A DNA stretch of 64,000 bases from Rhyacophila brunnea (Eukaryota; Arthropoda; Insecta; Trichoptera; Rhyacophilidae), in contig JAGYXB010000557.1 of NCBI GenBank assembly GCA_022495005.1, forward strand, positions 1,426,001 through 1,490,000. The letters are read 5' to 3'. Under the pieces are notes generated by a model. That model ran no database searches. It was not told where the DNA came from and worked only from the letters and a program-made list of their open reading frames with translations. Shown here in pieces: positions 1-12,968 of the stretch; the first letter of the stretch is position 1, and the number at the start of each line of letters is the position of its first letter. A program made the translations under genes and the position numbers.

Positions 1-657
1 ATGTTAAATCGGAGATATTTATAGGTACCAATAGTATAGAAAAAAATTTATGCGGTGTAGTATAAATTAACAAATTAAGTAGTGATGTGACATATCCAAA
101 TTTGAAACCAGCTGAGTGATCAAAAAATAAATTCTTGTAATAAACTATTTTTTTTATTAAATTCAATGAATAATTAAAGAATTCAATCATTAGCAAGTGC
201 AAGTACGACAAAATCACATCGACAAGTTTAACGATCGGGCTAACGAGCAACTGGGATTTTAGGAGGAGCCGCCTGGTGTCCGCTTGGTCCATATAAGAAG
301 CGGTTATGGTTAAACAGAGGAAGACTCAATATAAGATCATTGTGGGATATACCCGAAAAAAATACCACTTTACTTTACTTACTAGTCTTAAGGTGTGTGT
401 TACTTGTGTACTTATGTACGTGCGTTAGAAGTTATACTTATTTGGCGTAACAAAACAAAAACAAAACTTGTAATAAACTAGATTCTTTGACTAGCTCTTA
501 ATTATCTTGTTAAATTACACACTGAAGAAAAAGGACCGCTTAATGTGAACGCCGTTGGTTTATTTCTATATACTTTAACTTATATTAATAACTGACGTTT
601 AATCGTTTCAATTCTAAACTATAATATTATACTGTATAATCGTCACAATTGCAGTAT
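1..657. other. A+T-rich DNA, nothing recognised
   Basis: I see no coding segment, repeat shared with the rest of the window, or RNA gene here. A short G+C-richer patch near 230-310 has no readable product. Confidence 0.4.
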
Positions 658-737
658 CATACTGTGGCGTAAAGGTAGTGCGTTCGGCTGATAACCGAAC
701 AATCGGTGGTTCGAATCCAATCAAATGCGTTTTTTTT
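658..737 (+). pseudogene. tRNA-Ile(GAT)-like pseudogene or SINE head
   Basis: A cloverleaf can be partly drawn. An A-box-like TGGCGTAAAGG begins at 665. A 3-bp D stem pairs 667-669 with 679-681. A perfect 5-bp anticodon stem (683-687 with 695-699) closes a 7-base loop with anticodon GAT at 690-692. The T arm carries the B box GGTTCGAATCC with four of five stem pairs. A run of eight T at 730-737 would terminate RNA polymerase III. The acceptor stem fails: only the two innermost pairs of 658-664 with 722-728 form. I therefore call it a decayed tRNA or tRNA-derived SINE head, not a working gene. Confidence 0.5.
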
Positions 738-2465
738 GTGTGCAAAAATAAATTATGTGTTACATGTCACACAATCACAATCTTTTATTAGACGCGGTAT
801 AAAAGAAAATTTCAGGGATTTATAGAATCATTCGTTATTCTTAGTACAACCAATGATTCAACTAACTCTGAATGTTAAATAGCACGCTTATACAATTCAT
901 CAACCGGTTCGCAAAATATTAGACATGCCAATAACAGGTTCGAAGGACTCAGCTCAATGACACCACTATTTATATTATTATGAAATGTAGACGAACTGGA
1001 GCTCTAATAAAAGAGTAAATGTAATGACTCCCTGGTTACGGATCCGACTTCCTGGAAATTTCTGTATAAAATATTTTATATGGGGCGTTAAATGCTTGTT
1101 TCCTGTCGTGATTCTTATTTTCTTACTCACGTCTGTCGTAACTCATGTGCCCAGAGACACAGTTATGCGTTTGCGGTTTGTATAAATGAAAGTGAATCAC
1201 ACAACACTGTACAGGTAGTGTAATTATTAGTTATTTTCGTGTAATTAGGTACCTATTTACGTATTTTTAACTGGTTGAGCTGAGGTGATCTGCGTCAGAA
1301 TGGAAGTTTTAATTCGCTTTCATATATTTGACTATCGAGCTTTGACTATAGACAAACACGAAACTCATTCATCTAATTAGTTACTGGTTGCGCTGTTTGC
1401 AGTAGACTGTAATCTGAAGATGCTTGTGGATTACGAATTTAGGGGAGAAAGGGTTTAAACAGGATGCCAGACACTGACCTTTTATGTTGAGAGGGTTGGC
1501 GTGCGCTGGAGCTGGTTCGGTGTTCATGCACTCACTTAAACAGACGGTTCGGAAGGTCAATCTCACGGTTTCACTTAGATTTTGGAATAAATGATAACGA
1601 AAAGTTCAGGAAACGTCTATTTATTTTCGAATATCATTAGATTGCGTAGCGCCTAGTTGTCCCGGTGCCGAAGCGTCATGAGATATATTCTGCAAGTTTT
1701 TGGACGTGGACCATTGATACTTCACTCTACCATGAGAGAAGCAGATGATCATAAGATATGGAGAGCCATAGTCGCTCAGATTATAACTGGACTTCCGAAT
1801 AGTAACGATCCTCGGCTACAATGGAACGACTGAGAAGTAGAGAGGTACATGAACACTAAGGTAATGAAAACTTTTAAGTCGCGTATTCACGAAAGTGTTA
1901 ATTCTGGACTTAATGTAGTCTGTCTCTGAGGTACAAAATTAGCAATAGAATGTAATAATAAATTATCAATGTTGTTAACAGATAAAGTTGTTCATGCATG
2001 TCCATTAAATCCCTTAATGTGTGACCATCATTCGGGAGTGTTAATTGTGGACTTCCGTTTTAGGAATCTACCGATTGTGACACCACACCTCGTCGGTCCG
2101 CCGGCCGCCCAACCCAGCTGTTGAAAAATGTCAGCCGGAACCTGGGCATTATACTTCCTTAGCACGCCGCCCAAGCATAGTATTAGGAAGGGCGGGGAGA
2201 GACATTTAGGGCGGCAGAAGGAAGTGTCTATGGAAGCATGAAATAAAAGATGGGGCGCGAGAACTCAGTTTGTGATTAAAATTGATGACAGTTAGCATAA
2301 AATTGTATGTAGGTAATATGGTACATATTCAAATAAATTACGCAATAAATGCATTTATATGTGAAGTGATAGTTTTGGAAAACTGTGATATTATTTTTTC
2401 TATTTTACCATGACATATGAGCCTGCACTGAGTCGAGGTTCTATTTACCTCAGAGCAATGATACA
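738..2465. other. Intergenic DNA with a weak LINE-like frame at 1678-1836
   Basis: Mostly unremarkable A+T-rich sequence. The plus frame from the ATG at 1678 to the TGA at 1834-1836 encodes a 52-residue peptide containing READDHKIWRAIVAQ. This has the flavour of the C-terminal tail of insect LINE ORF2 proteins (acidic residues then W-x-x-IV), but it is too short to be sure. G+C-rich short inverted motifs lie at 2080-2220. I see nothing else. Confidence 0.25.
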
Positions 2466-2655
2466 GAGTAGGTATTAACAGATATTTGTATTTACGAGAA
2501 ATGGATATTAGACACTGGCTCAACAAATTTGACCCATATTCTGGGTCCAAATACACATTGCAAAAAACAACATGTGAATTTGTCAGATCCGGGATTTGAA
2601 TCCAGGACCCTCGATATTATAAGCCGATACGTTACCGTTAAGCCATCGTGGGCGT
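2466..2655 (-). repeat. SINE family A, tRNA-derived, minus orientation
   Basis: The right end is a tRNA-like head read on the minus strand, with B box GGATTCAAATCC-like around 2588-2600 and an A-box region near 2635-2650. The left part matches the body shared by other copies: a (T)AACAGAT...TTTACGAGAAATGGAT segment and a GGGTCCAAATACACATTG segment. Related copies are at 17375, 19803, 25502, 35701, 45986 (fragment) and 58990 (fragment). Confidence 0.65.
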
Positions 2656-4542
2656 TAAATTAGAAGCTTACAATACTTTTTTTCAATATGTAGATATTCT
2701 TTCAAATATTACTTAGTTTAAACTCTTCTAGATAGAGTGTTAAGCGCAAAGCGGCGGGGTGGCGACGCGCACATAAATTATTCGAGTAGTGCGCCCCCTC
2801 AATCAAAATAGTAGAAGAAGGAGATATTCTTCTGGCATTGCGGCCATGACGAAATCAGTTTCGAGCGGTGTTGATGTCATTTGAAAGTAACGATATCAAC
2901 ACCTCAATGAGTCGTCTGCACTGTCAAAAGATTTAACACCATTCTACCTAATCAAATACCGCAGAACCCACCGGAGTTGGCGGGGCAGATGGAGCATGAG
3001 GGTCGCTTAGTTTACACTGCTAGAAGCATGGTTATGCGCCGCCCAAGCTACTCACCAATATTTTTTGTGCTATTGGTCCTATCGATCTGAATGGATTGAC
3101 AATCAATTGATAGTGTTCGGTTTTTAGATGGGAAAAAATGTTGTTGATCTACTTTTCGAGATAAGAGAAAATATGGGCGATAAACGTTAGCCTTTTGTAT
3201 ACGCTGAGCAGAAACATCTTGCAAATTTCTTCGTCATGCCGCGGTAAAACTTTGTGGGTGTGTAAATAATTTAATATAATTTTCGTATAACTTTCTTCAA
3301 AGCCGATTTTAATTTATCAACGTCGCTAAGTATCTAAAATAATTAGAAAATAGTGTTTGTAGATAAATTTACAATTAAATAAAATTTTGACAGTTAAAGA
3401 TTAGGTAGACTATAATGCTACCGTATTTCATTTTAAGAACATGTTAGTCGTATACTACCCTGGTAAGTAAAAATACACCGTCTATTTAGAGATTATGTCA
3501 AAACGATCCAATAATTTTACATACTATAAGAGAAAAGATAGCTTAAAACTTGGGTTCTCATTTTACTAAAACCAAAAACACTGTCTTTTTTTAAGGATTT
3601 AGGTTAGGTTTTCTATAGATTTAACTAAAACTATAGATTTTGTAGGGAACATGTAGATGTCATTATGATACCCTGGGCGGATTAAAACTGCATGATCATA
3701 ATATATTATAATATATTAAAAGAGTATTAGGTATTTTCAAATGTTGTTCTAAAATTGAGAATTGAGCTATAGTTAGTTACACAAATCCGTAGTTACAGCA
3801 TATTTTAAATTATTATTATGGCAAAATGCACATTGCTTCTCATTAAATAAAAATTTAGTTGAATAGTTTAATAATTAATATACAGTATTGTAGTCTCTTT
3901 TATGTAATTAATTTATTTGTAAACGTGTCGCACTAATGTTGCCAGGTTATAATTAACACCACGCATCAGGGCTGGCCCAAATGTGTAATGACGTCATTAT
4001 ATTTAATAATAATTACAGGCTGGCATTGTGATTATTGAGAGCGCTCATGAACAGCTGTTGAATAATATTTTCAATTAGATATATATTATATTTAAAGTAT
4101 TTTTACATGCGATTTCAAAGATATGTATTTACAATACTGGGTTTTCGGAATCTTCATCTGCTACTTGACTTTACTCCAGAAGTTAGTAAAAGCAACCCCG
4201 TTTACCTCAGCTTACAGGATCTTGTTTAAATTGAAATTCAGTGGGCACACCTAGTATAAGAATAGTTGTTAGTTGCTTTGTAATGAGCCGCACATGTAGT
4301 TGTTTAATAAGACATCCCCCATTTCACCATATTTAGTTTAGTTCAAAGTCTGTTGAAGGCTTTTTTATATACTATGTAGAGTACTCAATACTGTCACCGG
4401 GGATTAAATGCTCCGTTAGTCTTCTCCATTCTTCAAACACCTCGGAGACTAATTCTTACTTAGGAGGTGATGTTGTTGCTACAATGGTTTTTCTAGATTT
4501 AAGCCTCGTTTTTTGCACCTTTTACCAAAATATAACGCATGG
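2656..4542. other. Intergenic DNA, no gene seen
   Basis: 2700-3060 is richer in G+C than its surroundings (GCGGCGGGGTGGCGACGCGC near 2748) but has no open frame. A single TTTAGGTTAGGTT stretch near 3598 is the shortest telomere-like motif in the window. The rest is A+T-rich without recognisable content. Confidence 0.35.
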
Positions 4543-4773
4543 CTACTTCCAGTTAGGGCCGTCATAGCGTCGTGAAGGATTGGCATCGATAACTTTTTTG
4601 ACGTCTCTACTCCAAGTAAGTACATCTTTCACGGACATTTTTAGTTTGTTACGCCACGATATATGCAAGGGTGTGGAGACGACTCCGTCGGTGTAATGTA
4701 ACATGCCTGTGTAGGGAGCTACCGGCAAACAGAAGGTGAAGTTTCCTGGCGGTGGCTTAACACACACACCAAG
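4543..4773 (-). CDS. Unidentified short reading frame, possible terminal exon or gene relic
   Basis: The minus strand is open for about 76 codons, from just downstream of a TAA at 4774-4776 to a TAG at 4543-4545. There is no ATG at the 5' edge; the first start-like codon is GTG at 4767. The peptide is balanced and not A+T-biased (PPPGNFTFCLPVAPYTG near the N side, SRRYDGPNWK at the C end), unlike the K/N/I/F-rich chance frames around it. A CAG at the upstream edge, before GAAACTTC, could serve as a splice acceptor, which would make this a last exon. I do not recognise the family. It could also be a transposon fragment or chance. Confidence 0.27.
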   Translation of the reverse strand, partial: LGVCVKPPPGNFTFCLPVAPYTGMLHYTDGVVSTPLHISWRNKLKMSVKDVLTWSRDVKKVIDANPSRRYDGPNWK

Positions 4774-4911
4774 TTATAGCGTCGATGGTAACACTGAACT
4801 TATTTATAAATAAGTAGTCTGATGAACATTACAAACATTTAAATTTCTATGCTAAAAAAATGTGATATATTTGTAGCAAGTCATTTTACTGTCGCATAAT
4901 CGTCCCATATA

Positions 4912-5345
4912 CAGTCAGCATATTCTACAGGTGTGACATTCTTCGATGAGGTTTGACTACCTCGGGCTTGGTCATCGAAACGCCTCAAAATTGCAATAAT
5001 GCAGCAATCAGTAGATTTCACAATTGGAAACTACATCAATAATGACTCGCAATTTACCGAATATTCGTGTACTATATAATATATAGCGCGTCATAGTTGA
5101 TAGGTTACGTCAGTCAAATTTTAGTGTTTGTCTCAGTATCACTCCGCATAGCATCTCTTCCACCGAGCTTCAGACCAGTAACATCTCTTCTGTACCATTT
5201 ATTCTTGTACCAACTGTATACCATTCTACCAGCAATAAACCGTCGCTCCTCAATTCATCTGAGCAAACTCCAATCCCACTTTCATCTCAACTCTGGTACA
5301 CACTCTAAAGCGGTCTCGTCCATTCACAACGAGACCGCCAAATAT
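4912..5345 (+). repeat. Solo LTR-like repeat, copy 1
   Basis: This segment matches 8243-8660 (plus) and 34310-34847 (minus) along its length in the same order. The order is a TCAGCATATTCTACAGGTGTG start, a CCTCAAAATTGCAA block, a TATA-like ACTATATAATATATAG at 5071-5086, a CTTGTACCAACTGTATACC block, a polyadenylation-type AATAAA at 5234-5239, then a pyrimidine-rich 3' part. That TATA-then-AATAAA order is typical of LTR U3-R-U5. No internal gag/pol coding is adjacent, so a solo LTR is the simplest reading. The 3' end carries a hairpin (GGTCTCGT ... ACGAGACC, about 5310-5337). The 84-codon open frame across it is a by-product of the repeat. Confidence 0.5.
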
Positions 5346-8242
5346 TATTAAAAAACTACTCTGTTCATTTGCGATACTTTTAATTTAATGGATTGTTATT
5401 ATTATTATTATATTTGACACAAAATTAATTTCATTGCAACCTAATTAATTGTACCTATTGTTTTAAATGGGACGTATTATGCCAAATTATCGCATACCGT
5501 ATCAAAAACATGTACATTTAATAATGGCTGATAGGTACAACCGAAATTTAATGTGTTACAGTAAAATATTCGAAACGAATATTGACCGATTTAAATACAA
5601 TTGAAAATTCACGCACATACATAAATGTATTAATTCATATTTCAGTATTATTAAAATTTATTGTTTCACATTCTAACCTCGATTTATCATAGAAAATAAT
5701 ACATGGAAAGGAAGTATTTTAATACGTTTTATATTTTTTAGTTAAAACTAATAACATAAACATTGACTTCTAAGTGAGAAAAATGAAAATATAAATTCAT
5801 GAGGTTAAATTAAATGAAGCTACATTTGATTTTTTCGCGCCTTTTTAGCCCTCCAAAAAAGCAACTACATCGCGTTTTCGCATTTTTTTCTGGTCAGTGA
5901 GAAGAAGTCACTTATTCGACCATTTTAATACAAGCAATAAGTCCATTAAAAATGTAATTTCCTCAGTCGTTGTTTTTTCGGGTCGAGAGTTGTGAGAGCT
6001 GTGAATAATTATCATATAAATGTGGTTTATCGAATGTGCTAATTAGTACCGAAATAAATGTGTTCAATCGTAAATTAAGTAGGTACATATTATTATACTC
6101 CTCGAATCGAAATCAAGTTCAGTTTTCTGCTATTCACTATTATAACGTCGCTGTAGGATTGGTTTCCCGAATAGACCAAATGTTCAGGAGACGAAAAACA
6201 AATTTCATAATCCTATATTTAATACATGGAGATATTTAAATTGTTATTTTTACAGCATATGAATGATGTATTCATTACCATTACAAAGTAATTTAAAGAA
6301 AGGAATGGTTCTAGTCCAATTAGATACAAAAAAACATTCTGCATTAAAAGATCGATTTCGACAAAAACGGATATTCGGGAAAACAATCCTATAGCGACGA
6401 TAAGCTAAGATATACCTCAGTGTGACACTAATCATATTTATAAAATATTACTATATAATGTTTGTGGATGTGTTAAATAGGTTAAATTTATAATTGTATA
6501 TATTATCATGTTTCTTTAATATTTACATAAACACATGCTGTCTTTTTTACTTTCTTGTTATATTAGTTGTTATTTGTAATTCAGATATTTTTATAATTTT
6601 GTATTTATTATGTATTATGGCGCATTGGTCAATCGCTATAATGCCGTAAAACTGTGTAATTATTTTTATGTGCATATTATGTTAATGTGTAGGCTGGTAA
6701 CGGAGATAAGCTCTTTTGCTTTTAGCCTACTCAATCATCATGAACGTTTATGCACAATAGTTTGTCATTTTTCACTTAGTTAATAGTTTTTTTTTTCAAT
6801 TTCCCTCTACGCAACCAATTAGTCGTACATTTGTAGTGATATAAAACATTTCAAACGAATGCATCAGCCAATTTTGCCAGCCAATTATATTTCACAAAAC
6901 ATCGTTTGAATACAAAGTGAAATGAATGCTGTTCTGTCGATGAATAAACGACAAGAAAATAATAATTGATTGAATTTAAGTTGTTGATGGATGTTATCAA
7001 TATAATAATATACCTAATATAATATAATAACAATTAAATACAATATATTATATTGAATTCTTGAAAGATATAATAATATAATATTGAAATATAAATATGA
7101 TACTGTTGGGAATTGTGGATTGTTTTGAGGATCGTAAATAAGCAACGTAGTTTTAATATACGATTAACTTTATTTATATTAATCTGCATTTATATTATTA
7201 TACAGAAGGATCACATTTTATATGCGCGTATTACAAATAACCGATGAGAACTAAATACTATCACGCCACACACACAGGTGCGGCATAAGAAAGGGAAGAA
7301 GAATTTGTCTCCCTCTTACAAACAATAGTCGGTATCTAGCTTCGGCGGAGCGAGCGCTACATGTCGACACGTACTTCTTTATTCTAATATATTATTCTAT
7401 TAGACGGCTATATCTCAACAGATACATATTTAATAATATATATATATATATAGTTATAGATCATTAAAAACAGCAAAAATTGTAACGCTTTGTTAGCTTT
7501 ACAACGCATAATTTATCGTTATAAATTAGAAAATAAAACTGGCTGCGGTAATAAAAACAAGTGTATCGGTGGCTTGAGAATGTAGCGGCCGACGGAAAAG
7601 TGTACCGGACACGCGTTGACTCATTAGCTCTGGGGCGTTCATAAACATAATACAAAGGCCCATTTATTCGAATACAAAGGCCTCCTATAGTATATCGAGC
7701 GCGACACGGTGTCCCATCTGAAATGGGCCTAAGTCTCTGACGAGATCATCACATTAGAATATGAAGATATTGAACAAACAGTTACCATTGCTTATTGAAT
7801 GAATAGATTGTGATTATGATCACAGAATATATTGAAAAAAAAATACATTTTAAATGTAAAACCATCGCAGATACATCACCGCCATCGATGAGAGCTTTTA
7901 TTTGTGCAGTTGCATTTTTATTTAATTCAAAATTGTTCCACATATCGTTCATTTTTGTGATTCATATTGTAAATTAAAAATCGATTTCATTTGTGCAAAC
8001 AAACTTGATATTTTCTTAAGTTAAATTATTACTATAAACATCTTAATAATATCTCATTAAAAGTTATCTACTATTAATAACTACTTAACTGTTTTCATTA
8101 AATATAAATAGTATTACATCTATAATTTACTTTAAATATTATTATTATCGTCTATACGCCGTAAGTCAGAAAGTTAAATTGGACATGCTGTCCTTGTATT
8201 ATGACGTACCTATGTAACATTGCATTAGTAACAATCTTACCA
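5346..8242. other. Long A+T-rich stretch, no gene seen
   Basis: This contains simple repeats ((TTA)n near 5398-5413 and (TA)n near 7434-7452). A G+C-shifted block at 5820-5950 (TTTTTCGCGCC ... CATCGCGTTTTCGC) looks constrained. Another at 7250-7380 holds short GGAGCGAGCG-like motifs. All six frames are closed every few dozen codons. I see no transposon ends. Confidence 0.35.
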
Positions 8243-8660
8243 TGTCAGTATTACAGATGTGACACACTTCGGTGTTCATGTTTTTTTTTTATCAAAACAA
8301 ATCGAAGTTGCGATAAGTAGTCGTCAGCAGAACTCTCAATCATAACCTAGATTAACAATGGCTAGTATGATTTATTAAATTGAAACCTAGATAAACAATG
8401 ATTATTATATTGTACTGAATATTCAGTTGTATATAATATGGCGAAGGACGATGGTGAAAACAGCCACTCCTCACTTGATCATAACATCGCAGTCCTTTCA
8501 ATATAGTCAGTAATACCACTATACTATTACCCTCCGTCATAACTTTGTCCCTGTCATTTTAACCATTGTATTATGTTATTATTGTATCAGTAAATAGTCT
8601 ACCTCCTCGTTTCATCCGAGCAACTCCGAACAGACTTTCACTATATATTTACGACACAGT
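8243..8660 (+). repeat. Solo LTR-like repeat, copy 3 (decayed)
   Basis: It starts TGTCAGTATTACAGATGTGA, like the start of the 4912 copy. It ends with a CCTCGTTTCATCCGAGCAAC segment corresponding to the CCTCAATTCATCTGAGCAAA part of copy 1. The middle is more diverged, and the AATAAA has become a CAGTAAATAG-like sequence. It is the weakest of the three copies. Confidence 0.38.
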
Positions 8661-9047
8661 TACTTAGTAACTAGTTTTTTTTGTTCATTAATGACATTAT
8701 CAAAACACAGTTCAAGAATAAAGATAACTGTTAAAATTTTATTAAAATGCCACCGACGTTTGTAAAATAATACATCGTATTGACAAATTTAATGTTGGTA
8801 TTAGATATTACGCCTCAGCGCGAGAGAGTTAATGTCAAAGTGGGACAATATATTATTATGTAACATATATGCCATACTAATTCAGACAGAGTATAATAAT
8901 TGAGTTTAATTACACATCTTTTCGAAACAAAATATATAGCTAAGTATTCTATTTTTTTTACCAAATGTATGTGTCTGGTGAGGTACTGAAAGATATATTT
9001 ATTCAACATACATAATTTGAAAACATCTCATGTATATCTCCAATAGA

Positions 9048-9105
9048 AAAAATACGACACCCGACGGGACTTTAACCTGTAAGTTGGATTCGCGCCAGTG
9101 TGTTT
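9048..9105 (-). repeat. SINE family C fragment (tRNA-like)
   Basis: Read on the minus strand, this gives GGCGCGAATCC followed by a decayed B-box region and GTCGGGTGTCG. It matches the arrangement at 27437-27490 (GGCGCGAATCCC ... GTTCAAATCCCGC TAGGTGTC). A shorter related piece is at 25425-25450. Confidence 0.4.
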
Positions 9106-12100
9106 TTCCAATTAAGTTGCTGGCATCGTACTTAATAAGAACGATTTTAACTAGTAGTTCTTACATGAAATGCTTATAGATTTGCGTTACAATATTGGCT
9201 ATAGGTTTTTGTATATTAAATCAAGGTAGGTAATTAAATGCCCTAATTACTGACCGACGTCACGGACCACTCCAAGTTTTTATAACGTATTTGACTAGTT
9301 CGTAGACTTGCTAATAATTTAATAAACTATTTCTTTTACTCATCGAATAATTTATTATAATATATTAAACTCAATAAAGAATAAAACATTGTTAAGTCTT
9401 GTGTATCTATTATTAATTTGGGAAGAAAATAGTTTAATTGAAAATTAGTTGAATAAATAAATATATTTCAGAAGCAATTAACTATCCGTAATTGTGTTTA
9501 CTAAGTTTATTTTGTTAAAAATATTTAGAAAATAGCAAACAATTGTGCTGTGCTACGCAAATTCCTTTTGAGTTATACAATAGTTATATATATAACATAA
9601 TAATGAAAAGTGTAGCCTTTATTCATTTATCTGTAGTTCGTATTAAAATATACGTAACAATGTCCTTCATTACCACAGACAATGACAGACCCAGTGCGCC
9701 TCGGAAGTTTTGAGCCGTTCAAGCGACAATTTTACGAAAAGCGCTTTAGGCAAACGTCTGTCTGCCAAGGCTTAACAACAAAAATAGACAAAGTTTTAGT
9801 AAGTTTGAATTCAGGAATAGAGGGATAATAGATTTATAAACTTACTATTTAGAATTCCATAGATAATTAAAAATACTACATATAAAAACTTATTATAATT
9901 CATTAGTGAAGAAAGTTTTTTTCAATTATAAAGCATTGTATTTTTATGTGTAGAAAATTTTTCTTTTGCGATTTATGAAAAAAAAATAACGAAGCTATTA
10001 TGAAATATTATTCGCAATATAAGAAAAAGTAATGAAATGAAATAAACAAAGCTTTTATTATTCTTGTCTAAGCCGTGTCAAAAGCTCATTGATTACAATA
10101 AATTCTAAGCTAAACATGCCACAAAGCTAATACCATGTCATAAAGTACCTAGATAATTATTTTATTTTTGTATAGTTTAGCCTAGGCAGTTGAGTTCTCG
10201 TGTCAAACGATTGTTAGAAATCTCACATGGTTTTGAACATAAAAATGTTTGACATATATATTAATTTCGCAACGGGGTATTCACGTGTTGACAGTTACAT
10301 TTCAATAAAATGATAAAATATAACGAAATAGACAGTCACCCCATCACGCGGAAAATAGTTGAAAGTTTTAAAAACTGGGAAACTTTTTTACGATGCTGCT
10401 GCAGTTTTGCAGAAAACAAAAAAAGAAAGTTTGTGTTTTACCATTATATAGGTAGGTAGGTGTACGATTTAAATGCTAGTTCAGTAAATATTTAACTGTA
10501 GTTTAAATAAAATTACGACATCAACTTATTACCGTACCAGTCAATGTTTAATAGCAGCCCGTAACTTAAATTGAAATCCATGAGGCGTGTACGCACATAG
10601 AAAAAGGATTCAAAAAGCTCGGAAACAACATTAATTGGATGTGATATACCTACACATGATAAAGGTAGAACGATGACTAAATAGTACTTAAAAACACACC
10701 TAACATTTTGAAGCGATCACTTATTTTTAAAAAGTTCTAAATTGTAGAGTTTTTTTTAAAAAGGCATGGAAAAAGTTAAACAAACCAAGTGGAATTTGAA
10801 CTCGTAACTTTAACTTTCTGGGTGAGTGTTCTTATACATTATCGATTCATCTGTCATGTTTGCGAATAATTACTAATAAATTCACTATCTGCGGTTTTAA
10901 GATGAAAGTATCTAAGAGCCGGTGTATTTTATATTAAAAAATAATACCTTCAGAAAAAGGCAATTAAAGATTTATCTTGGTTTAATGTTAATTACGTTTC
11001 TTAAGACCTTTGGATATTTAAAATTGATAACTAATCGGACATGAGATATACTGGCTCTAAAGTACAGACATTACTGAGTCGTCCGAATGTTCTCATTGCA
11101 AATTTGGTTTCTCAAATAATGTCATTTATAATGTTTGACACTTTAATGGTTGTTTGTTATTGTTGTAGCTGTCAGTATATTATTGACCAAATATCTATTT
11201 TTAATGTATCAAATTATTCGACTGCAATAATAAATTCCCAGGGACTCATATACCGGTAAACAACTATTTACTTGTGTCAGAAAATAGATTGGCGATATTA
11301 ATGCTTTCGCTGCTGAAGAGATAATGAGATTTTAATTGCCCCCTTTAAAATGCACGTTAATTACATCGATCGGCCGCCTGGTCATTACGCGCCGTGTGCG
11401 TCTTCCGCGTCCAAAGTATTAAATACGGTATCGCAATAGAAAATTAGTCTAATATCCATTCCCATAGTATCATATTATATTATGACTGTAATAATAAATA
11501 AAATTCACAGTTAGTCGTATCTAAACCGCTGACTCGTTCAATATAATTATGTACTGGAATATAATGTTTAGGTATTACTTTCGACTGTGTAAATTACGAA
11601 TAATGATTTATCAAAATGTCACTCGAATATACGTTTCCAGTCTGTTACCATCGCAGTCTCTATATCGCTTCGCCCAACTTCGAGATGCGGACCTCGGATC
11701 AGTACCTATCATAAGTTTAGTATTGTAACATAACTGCTATAACATACTATTGTACCGACCATTACGCTGCAAATAAAACTCGCTCCTGCATACATCTTCG
11801 ACTTCTTCATCATCATCCTCAACACCATAACCCACACATCGAACACTACAGTGGTGACCCCGGCCCCTTTGGATCGTCACGATGTGTTCGTTCTTCCTCC
11901 TACTTTCCTCGACATTCCGGAATTGTTGAAGAGATCGCTGTTGAGAATGTATAATGTGATTTATATTACCGTCCATAAGAAAATGATTCTATATTAATTG
12001 TATATGGTTATCTATTTTTACGAAATTTACGAACAAATAAAACACGGTATATAATGAACATGCACATTTTCATGCCACGTTAAGGTATTCTTAATTTTTT

Positions 12101-12654
12101 GATTTTTTTACGTTAACTAAACATAGAAAAAATCCAGATAAAGATTTTCAGCTCTATTTAATTAGTACCTGTAATAAAAACGGAAACGGAAATATACCTT
12201 AACGCCTGGACCCCATTTGACGTACTTGAAAACTCGCTTCTTTGTATTTGAAGTTTTTAGCGCGCGATATAATAAAAGTAATGAATATTTATTTACCGGG
12301 CGGTATGAACTCGCAGCGGCCATATTTGGCGATAAAAGAAAATTTTCCCGCTCTCAAATTGTAAACAAAAACCTCTCAAAGCTTTATGAAAATTAACGTG
12401 GCCATTTTCGCCAGGAGTATTGTCGCTCCGAGGAACGGCCAAAAATCTAATTTCGTTTTTATACACCTTTAATTTCGTTTTTTTTTCAATATGATACAGG
12501 TGAATTTATTGAGATTTACATTTTGTGTATTATTTGACTAAACTACTACAAGATTTGCACAGAAAAATGAGGCTTGCTAATTAAATACAAAACATTGATT
12601 TTTTATATTTAAACTGCAAATAAAATTATATTAGAGCGAAAATCGGGCGCATCT
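9106..12654. other. Mostly single-copy DNA with G+C-shifted blocks
   Basis: No gene is seen. Three compact blocks differ from the A+T background: 9660-9785 (CAGTGCGCCTCGGAAG), 11280-11430 (several TTAATTG/TTAATTAC homeodomain-type sites beside ATCGATCGGCCGCC) and 12290-12450 (GCGGCCATATTTGG, TTTATGAAAATTAA, CGCTCCGAGGAACGG). They have no open frame and look like regulatory DNA. A tRNA-like B-box relic may lie at 10780-10800. The 79-codon minus frame at 11737-11976 is low-complexity (DDDEEVED) and I do not accept it as a gene. Confidence 0.3.
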
Positions 12655-12968
12655 ACAATAACTACTAATACATAGAATTCCGATAGACTATACCCCACAA
12701 TACACTATATTTTGACGCAGAGTTTTGGATATTGTGTGAGTGTCCTACGAAAATGAAATACACATTATTATAAACGTGCGATAGTGTGTTTTGCATTCTT
12801 AAAATATATAAATATTTAATGAGCGTCAGTGCATAAACCGAGAGCTGTTGTCAGAATGAAGGACAAGCGTATTCTTAACACATGTATACGTTTATTCTAG
12901 GCTACCTATTACTCCACATCCGTTAGGTATTTCAGTTCTCATTATTTCTGAGTTCCCCTAAGATACCC
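12655..12968 (+). repeat. Dispersed repeat F, plus copy
   Basis: The sequence from GAATTCCGATAGACTATACC to about CTCATTATTTCTGAGTTCCC reappears inverted at 22586-22885 with the same block order. The blocks are a GACGCAGAGTTTTGGAT-like part, TGAGTGTCCTA, GTGCGATAGTGTG, GAGCGTCAGTGCATAAACCG, GCTGTTGTCAGAATGAAGG and CCACATCCGTTAGGTA. No coding frame and no clear terminal repeat could be found, so the class is unknown. Confidence 0.55.

Noticed and set aside
11737..11976. 79-codon minus frame with an acidic run
   Set aside because: The acidic run comes from a CATCATC-type simple repeat; no domain is seen.
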